A stretch of DNA of 18,332 nt from JBFGSX01 sp041581335 (GTDB lineage Archaea; Thermoplasmatota; E2; JACPAO01; JAHFTW01), in contig JBFIDG010000026.1 of NCBI GenBank assembly GCA_041581335.1, forward strand, positions 1 through 18,332, in the 5' to 3' direction. Shown in pieces: positions 15,127 to 18,332 of the stretch. Each line of letters opens with the position of its first letter. Position 1 is the first letter of the stretch. The notes below the pieces were generated by a model, which was not told the origin of the DNA, did not search any database, and saw only the letters and a list, made by a program, of their open reading frames with translations. The position numbers were made by a program, and so were the translations under genes.

Positions 15127-15134
15127 CTTCTTGA
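15127..15134 (+). promoter_or_regulatory. Candidate TATA-box (CTTCTTGA) of rfcL
   Basis: CTTCTTGA is centred about 26 nt before the GTG at 15157, in a 42-nt otherwise C-rich gap. It is the only AT-richer segment there. Confidence 0.4.
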
Positions 15135-15156
15135 CCCACCCCCCACTCGGCCCGTC

Positions 15157-16722
15157 GTGGACTGGACCGAGAAGCATCGCCCGACCTCCCTGAAGGAGAT
15201 CGTCGGCAACGGCCCCTCGGTCAAGAAACTCCACGATTGGGCACGCGCCTGGGAAGTGGGGGTCCCTGCCAAGCGGGCCGTCATCCTATCGGGTCCCCCT
15301 GGCACCGGCAAGACAAGCGCCGCCTTGGCGCTCGCTGCCGACATGGGCTGGGCGGTCATCGAACTGAACGCCTCCGACGCCCGCAACGCCGAGGCCATCA
15401 AGCGCGTCGCCTCCGCCGGTGCCATGCATCAGACCTTCGCGCAGGACGGGTCTTTCCACCGCGTAGGCGAGAAGGATGGCCGCAAACTCATCATCCTCGA
15501 CGAGGCGGACAACCTGTACGAGCGGCTGAGCGGCGAGAACGCCGCCGGCGGTGGCAGCAACCTGTCCGACAAGGGCGGCAAGGTGCAGATCGTCCAGACG
15601 ATCCGCGACACCAAGCAACCCATCGTCCTCATCGTCAACGACCTCTACGAGCTGACCAAGGGCTCCGGCGCGGCGCTCAAGACGCTCGCCGAGACCATCA
15701 AGTGGACCCGCGTCAACGTCCGCAGCATCCCCAAGGCCCTCGCAGGCGTGGCCGCGAAAGAGGGCATCCGCGTCGACCTACCGGTCCTGGAGGCCATCGC
15801 CGCCAAGGCGGAGGGCGACCTGCGCGCGGCCGTGCGCGACCTCGAGTCCATCTGCATGGGCCGCAAGGAGGTCACCGTCGCCGCGCTGGACTCCATCGGC
15901 CACCGCGACACGACGGCCAACATGTTCGACGTGGTCCGCCACATCCTGAAGGGCCGTAACATGGCCGATGTACGCCGCGAGGCCCGCGACGTCGATGGCA
16001 CCCCCGAGGACATGGTGCTGTGGATCGATGAGAACATGCCCAAGGAGTACGTCCACCCTGAGGACCTGGTGGCGGGCTACGAGATGCTCAGCCGCGCCGA
16101 CGTCTTCTTGGGCCGTACCCGCAGCACGCAGAACTACCGCCTCTGGGCGTACGCCGGCGACCTGTCCACCATCGGCGTCATGGCCGTCAAGCAACATCCC
16201 GGACCCCGCGGATTCGCGCCGTTCGGGTTCCCGCAATGGCTCATGAAGATGAGCCGCAGCCGCGGCATGCGGCAGACCAAGGACAAGCTCGCCCTGCACT
16301 TGGGTCGCGAGACCCACCAGTCGAAACGCAAGGCCCGCATGCACCAGGTCGAGCCGTTCACCGCCATCTACGCGCACGACCCGGAGTTCCAGGTCTACCA
16401 GAGCCACCTCATGGACCTCTCCGACGAAGAGGTCGCGCTCCTGATCGGTGGCAAGGCGAAGGACAAGCGCGTCAAGGAGATCCGCGACGCGGTCGCCAAG
16501 CTCGCAGAGGAGCACGGCCCGGTCGTGCGCGAGTTCGGCTTCAAGGGCGACGATGCCCCGGCGCCCAAGCGCGCTGAGCCGAGCCTGTTCGACGCGGCCA
16601 AGCCGAAGGAGCCCAAGGCGAAGCCAGAACCTGATCCGGAGCCCGACGTCGAGGACGAGCCAGAGGCGCCCGCGCCCAAGGCCAAGCCGAAGCCCGAAGG
16701 CGGGCAACAACGGCTGTTCTGA
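15157..16722 (+). CDS. rfcL: Replication factor C large subunit (clamp loader)
   Basis: 521 residues from the GTG at 15157 (conserved start DWTEKHRP). With the RFC small subunits it loads the PCNA sliding clamp at primer-template junctions using ATP. Visible motifs are Walker A GPPGTGKT (46-53), the ELNASD strand (69-74), Walker B LIILDEAD (111-118), and the sensor 1 region around Asn161 (LIVNDLYEL). A lid domain and helical collar follow. The last 70 residues are low-complexity Lys/Pro/Glu/Asp (PKEPKAKPEPDPEPDVED) and end in GGQQRLF, which resembles a short PCNA-interacting (PIP-box-like) tail. The length is usual for archaeal RfcL. Its TGA is one base from the convergent crcB stop. It is strong evidence that the DNA is archaeal. 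Confidence 0.95.
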   Translation: MDWTEKHRPTSLKEIVGNGPSVKKLHDWARAWEVGVPAKRAVILSGPPGTGKTSAALALAADMGWAVIELNASDARNAEAIKRVASAGAMHQTFAQDGSFHRVGEKDGRKLIILDEADNLYERLSGENAAGGGSNLSDKGGKVQIVQTIRDTKQPIVLIVNDLYELTKGSGAALKTLAETIKWTRVNVRSIPKALAGVAAKEGIRVDLPVLEAIAAKAEGDLRAAVRDLESICMGRKEVTVAALDSIGHRDTTANMFDVVRHILKGRNMADVRREARDVDGTPEDMVLWIDENMPKEYVHPEDLVAGYEMLSRADVFLGRTRSTQNYRLWAYAGDLSTIGVMAVKQHPGPRGFAPFGFPQWLMKMSRSRGMRQTKDKLALHLGRETHQSKRKARMHQVEPFTAIYAHDPEFQVYQSHLMDLSDEEVALLIGGKAKDKRVKEIRDAVAKLAEEHGPVVREFGFKGDDAPAPKRAEPSLFDAAKPKEPKAKPEPDPEPDVEDEPEAPAPKAKPKPEGGQQRLF

Positions 16723-16723
16723 T

Positions 16724-17083
16724 CTACGGCAATAGCGTCGAGAGGCGCCACCCAGCGAGCGCCATCAAGGGGCCGCCGACGCCGTTGGCGACGATGCTGC
16801 CGATGGCCATCCCCACGCGCGCCTCGCGCCACAGCTCGATGGTCTCCACGCTGAACGTGCTGAGCGTCGTGAACGCACCCAAGAAGCCGACCGCCAACAA
16901 CAGCCGTGGGCCGTGCTCCATGCCGTGGTCCAGGAACGCGAAGCCGAGCAGGAACGAGCCGACCAGGTTGACCGCCAAGGTGGCGCCAGGAAACGCGATG
17001 CGCGGCGCCCACGAATAGACGGCGAAGCGGGCGACGGCGCCGAGGGCACCGCCGAGGGCGACGAGGGCCAGGTCACGCAACAC
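16724..17083 (-). CDS. crcB: CrcB/FluC fluoride ion channel
   Basis: 119 residues from a GTG at 17083. This is a small four-helix protein that forms antiparallel dimers and exports fluoride, lowering cytoplasmic fluoride. Landmarks are GGALGAVARF (11-20), the GATLAVNLVGSFLLG segment (33-47) with Asn39, and GFLGAFTTLSTFS (66-78), which contains the Thr/Ser/Phe track along the pore. Helix 4 is followed by a short tail. The promoter candidate GTTTTCC (complement of about 17106-17112) lies about 26 nt upstream. No fluoride riboswitch is visible upstream. The gene is convergent with rfcL (1-nt gap) and divergent from a lipoprotein gene. Only one crcB copy is seen here; some organisms use two. Confidence 0.93.
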   Translation of the reverse strand: MLRDLALVALGGALGAVARFAVYSWAPRIAFPGATLAVNLVGSFLLGFAFLDHGMEHGPRLLLAVGFLGAFTTLSTFSVETIELWREARVGMAIGSIVANGVGGPLMALAGWRLSTLLP

Positions 17084-17160
17084 AGGCGGTGACCTCTGCC
17101 GCGAGGGGAAAACCCGCCGGTCTGCGTCAGACTCAAATCGCGCCGGCTGGATGCTCGTGC
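17084..17160. promoter_or_regulatory. Divergent promoter region, crcB / lipoprotein
   Basis: 77 nt between divergent starts. On the minus strand GTTTTCC (complement of about 17106-17112) is 25-27 nt from the crcB GTG. On the plus strand ACTCAAAT (17131-17138) is centred 26-27 nt before the lipoprotein ATG at 17161. Both match the leaderless geometry found elsewhere in the window. Confidence 0.45.
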
Positions 17161-17607
17161 ATGCTGCGCCCTGTGCTGGTCTTGGCGATCATCGGCTTGG
17201 CCGGCTGCGTCGAGCCCGGCCCGAGTGGCCCGTGGCCGGTCCAGCACCCCCCGGGGTGGGACGACACACCGGAGATGACCGTCGTCTCGGGCGGGCGCTA
17301 CCACTCGGCCGACCAAGATCTGGGCGCCGCGGGTCCCGAAGGCGTGCCGCGGCCCGCAGGCTGCGCTGCGTACCAGGATGGGGTCCGCAAAGGCTGGGAC
17401 ACGTGCCAGGTGCTTGACAACGTCCCGAGGTTTGGTGGGGGTGGCCCGGAGAACGCCACTTGGTGGATCCAGGCATCCTGGGATGGTCGGGGCGAGGACC
17501 TCATCGAACAGGAGCGGGACGAATCCCGGCGCACCGTCGTCGCCTTTGATGCTGCAGGCAGTCCGGTGGCCCACCTGCCTCGGGCGATCGCGCTATCCGT
17601 CGAGTGA
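17161..17607 (+). CDS. Small lipoprotein of unknown function
   Basis: 148 residues from the ATG at 17161. The in-frame upstream start at 17089 would place 24 polar residues before the signal peptide and cross the promoter element. MLRPVLVLAIIGLAGC is a lipoprotein signal peptide with the lipobox Cys at position 16. The mature protein begins VEPGPSGPWPVQHPPGWDD, is rich in Gly, Pro and Trp, and contains two Cys (GCAAY, DTCQV) about 20 residues apart that could pair. It should be anchored to the outer face of the membrane. It does not resemble the tandem lipoproteins at 13190-15114. No family is recognised. Confidence 0.75.
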   Translation: MLRPVLVLAIIGLAGCVEPGPSGPWPVQHPPGWDDTPEMTVVSGGRYHSADQDLGAAGPEGVPRPAGCAAYQDGVRKGWDTCQVLDNVPRFGGGGPENATWWIQASWDGRGEDLIEQERDESRRTVVAFDAAGSPVAHLPRAIALSVE

Positions 17608-17680
17608 CGGCTGGAGGCCATTGGGCTGCGGCGCCGCGCCCCAATCCTTATGAATGAGGGCCGCTGAGCCCGGCTTGCCC

Positions 17681-17935
17681 ATGGGAAATATCCGTCAGAC
17701 CTACATCAAGCGCGTCGCGATCGACTTGGTGAAGCGTTACAACGACAAGTTTAGCGACGACTTCGAACACAACAAGAAGATGGTCAACGAACTGACGGAT
17801 GTCAAGACGACCATTTTCCGCAACCGCATCGCCGGCTACGTCACTTCCTACCGCAAGGGTTGGGAAGCCGCTACCGTCGAAGCCGGTGAAGAAGTCGAGG
17901 CCACCGCGCCCGTCGAACCCACCGCTGCGGCTTAG
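17681..17935 (+). CDS. rps17e: Ribosomal protein S17e (eS17)
   Basis: 84 residues from the ATG at 17681; an upstream in-frame start at 17654 adds nine residues unlike the family. S17e is a small-subunit ribosomal protein found in archaea and eukaryotes and absent from bacteria. The conserved start MGNIRQTYIKRVA, the core FSDDFEHNKKMVNEL (24-38) and RNRIAGYVT (47-55) are all visible. The last 20 residues form an acidic Ala/Glu/Pro tail beyond the compact core. CTTATGA (17647-17653) is a possible promoter element, about 31 nt upstream, so the mRNA may have a very short leader. The next gene, ribB, is on the same strand 55 nt away. Confidence 0.95.
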   Translation: MGNIRQTYIKRVAIDLVKRYNDKFSDDFEHNKKMVNELTDVKTTIFRNRIAGYVTSYRKGWEAATVEAGEEVEATAPVEPTAAA

Positions 17936-17960
17936 ACCCAGTTTCTGGTAGCCACCCACT

Positions 17961-17969
17961 CTTGATAAG
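17961..17969 (+). promoter_or_regulatory. Candidate TATA-box (CTTGATAAG) of ribB
   Basis: CTTGATAAG is centred 26 nt before the GTG at 17991. It supports both that start codon and a leaderless transcript separate from S17e. Confidence 0.5.
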
Positions 17970-17990
17970 GTGGGCTTGGCTGGCACAGCT

Positions 17991-18332
17991 GTGCAAAACC
18001 GAGTCGCTAGTGCCATCAAGGCACTCAATGCCGGTCAGATCGTCCTCCTGTACGACGCCGACGGCCGCGAAGAAGAGACGGACATGGTGGTACTTGGGCG
18101 CCACTGCACTCCCGAAGTCCTTCGCACCCTCCGTACGGACGCCGGCGGCCTCGTCTGCACCGCCATCGCGCCGGAACACCACCAGCGCCTAGACCTTCCC
18201 TTCCTGAGCGACCTCATCCAAGGCGCCAGCGGCAAGCACCCCAGCCTGCTCGGCCTGCTTCCCGACGACATCGCCTACGATGGCAGCAAACCCGCTTTTG
18301 GGTTGACCATCAACCACCGTGAGACCTACACC
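17991..18332 (+). CDS. ribB: 3,4-dihydroxy-2-butanone 4-phosphate synthase (RibB), 3' truncated by window end
   Basis: The 114 codons from GTG 17991 to the window edge are all open. RibB converts ribulose 5-phosphate to 3,4-dihydroxy-2-butanone 4-phosphate plus formate, giving the four-carbon unit of riboflavin. The visible N-terminus (VQNRVASAIKALNAGQIVLLYDADGR, given here only by position 1-26) is followed by REEETDMV (26-33). This is the acidic metal-binding loop, normally RE-(G/N)-E-x-D, with a Glu in the usual Gly/Asn place. TLRTDAGGLVCTAIA (46-60) matches the conserved RxxxGG(L/Y)(I/V)C segment. The later conserved His and Thr motifs lie mostly outside, though LTINHRETYT near the edge is the start of the substrate-binding part. 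The start is supported by CTTGATAAG at -26. It is cytosolic. Confidence 0.9.
   Translation, partial: MQNRVASAIKALNAGQIVLLYDADGREEETDMVVLGRHCTPEVLRTLRTDAGGLVCTAIAPEHHQRLDLPFLSDLIQGASGKHPSLLGLLPDDIAYDGSKPAFGLTINHRETYT

Noticed and set aside
13918..15234. 438-codon minus-strand frame opposite the second lipoprotein gene
   Set aside because: It is a shadow frame; the paralogous, motif-bearing reading is on the plus strand.
17084..17160. Possible fluoride riboswitch upstream of crcB
   Set aside because: The 77 nt between crcB and the divergent lipoprotein gene lack the conserved crcB-motif aptamer core, and the promoter candidate leaves almost no leader.
1..18332. CRISPR array, prophage, toxin-antitoxin or other defence island
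   Set aside because: No regularly spaced repeats, integrase, transposase, nuclease or restriction-modification motifs were seen in any credible frame.

Overview
The window is about 18.3 kb of high-GC DNA from an archaeon. The archaeal assignment rests on a gene for ribosomal protein S17e, a replication factor C large subunit (clamp loader), an archaeal-style RibB, and a recurrent AT-richer hexamer (often CTTAAN) about 24-28 nt upstream of many start codons. That is where an archaeal TATA box sits on leaderless mRNAs, and Shine-Dalgarno sequences are nearly absent. GTG and TTG starts are common. The gene set (acyl-CoA mutase, citrate synthase, MscS, many small lipoproteins) would fit a heterotrophic, high-GC member of the Thermoplasmatota or a related euryarchaeal lineage. 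That lineage call is inference only.

Layout, left to right. 2-352 is the 3' end of a zinc-ribbon membrane protein. 418-3041 (minus strand) holds citrate synthase, a tiny CDGSH iron-sulfur protein of 57 aa, and a zinc-type alcohol dehydrogenase/quinone reductase that has lost its structural zinc cysteines. 3216-4847 (plus) is a tight MscS channel plus glycerophosphodiester phosphodiesterase pair. 4890-7348 (plus) is a coenzyme-B12 acyl-CoA mutase large subunit overlapping a six-helix membrane protein by 1 nt. 7400-8099 (plus) holds a two-helix membrane protein and a 43-aa small ORF. 8112-10879 (minus) is a two-gene operon of an exported protein and a polytopic sensor-like membrane protein with two soluble TerB-like modules. 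11061-12101 (plus) is L-threonine aldolase, whose 3' end overlaps a convergent unknown gene (12094-12600, minus). 12674-13165 (plus) is a NUDIX hydrolase. 13190-15114 (plus) are two tandem paralogous lipoproteins. 15157-16722 (plus) is the RFC large subunit, convergent with a CrcB/FluC fluoride channel (16724-17083, minus). Then come a third lipoprotein (17161-17607), S17e (17681-17935) and the 5' part of ribB, which runs off the window end.

Most of the content is core metabolism, replication, translation and cell-envelope genes at high coding density. I see no CRISPR array, tRNA, rRNA, prophage or intact insertion sequence, and no convincing novel multi-gene system. The points most worth a second look are four. 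The mutase carries the isobutyryl-CoA-mutase residue pair (Phe/Gln) in place of the methylmalonyl-CoA-mutase pair (Tyr/Arg). The sensor-like membrane protein has its usual kinase output replaced by a duplicated helical module and is coupled to an exported protein. The lipoproteins form a tandem duplication. The core promoter element recurs at a fixed distance across the window.
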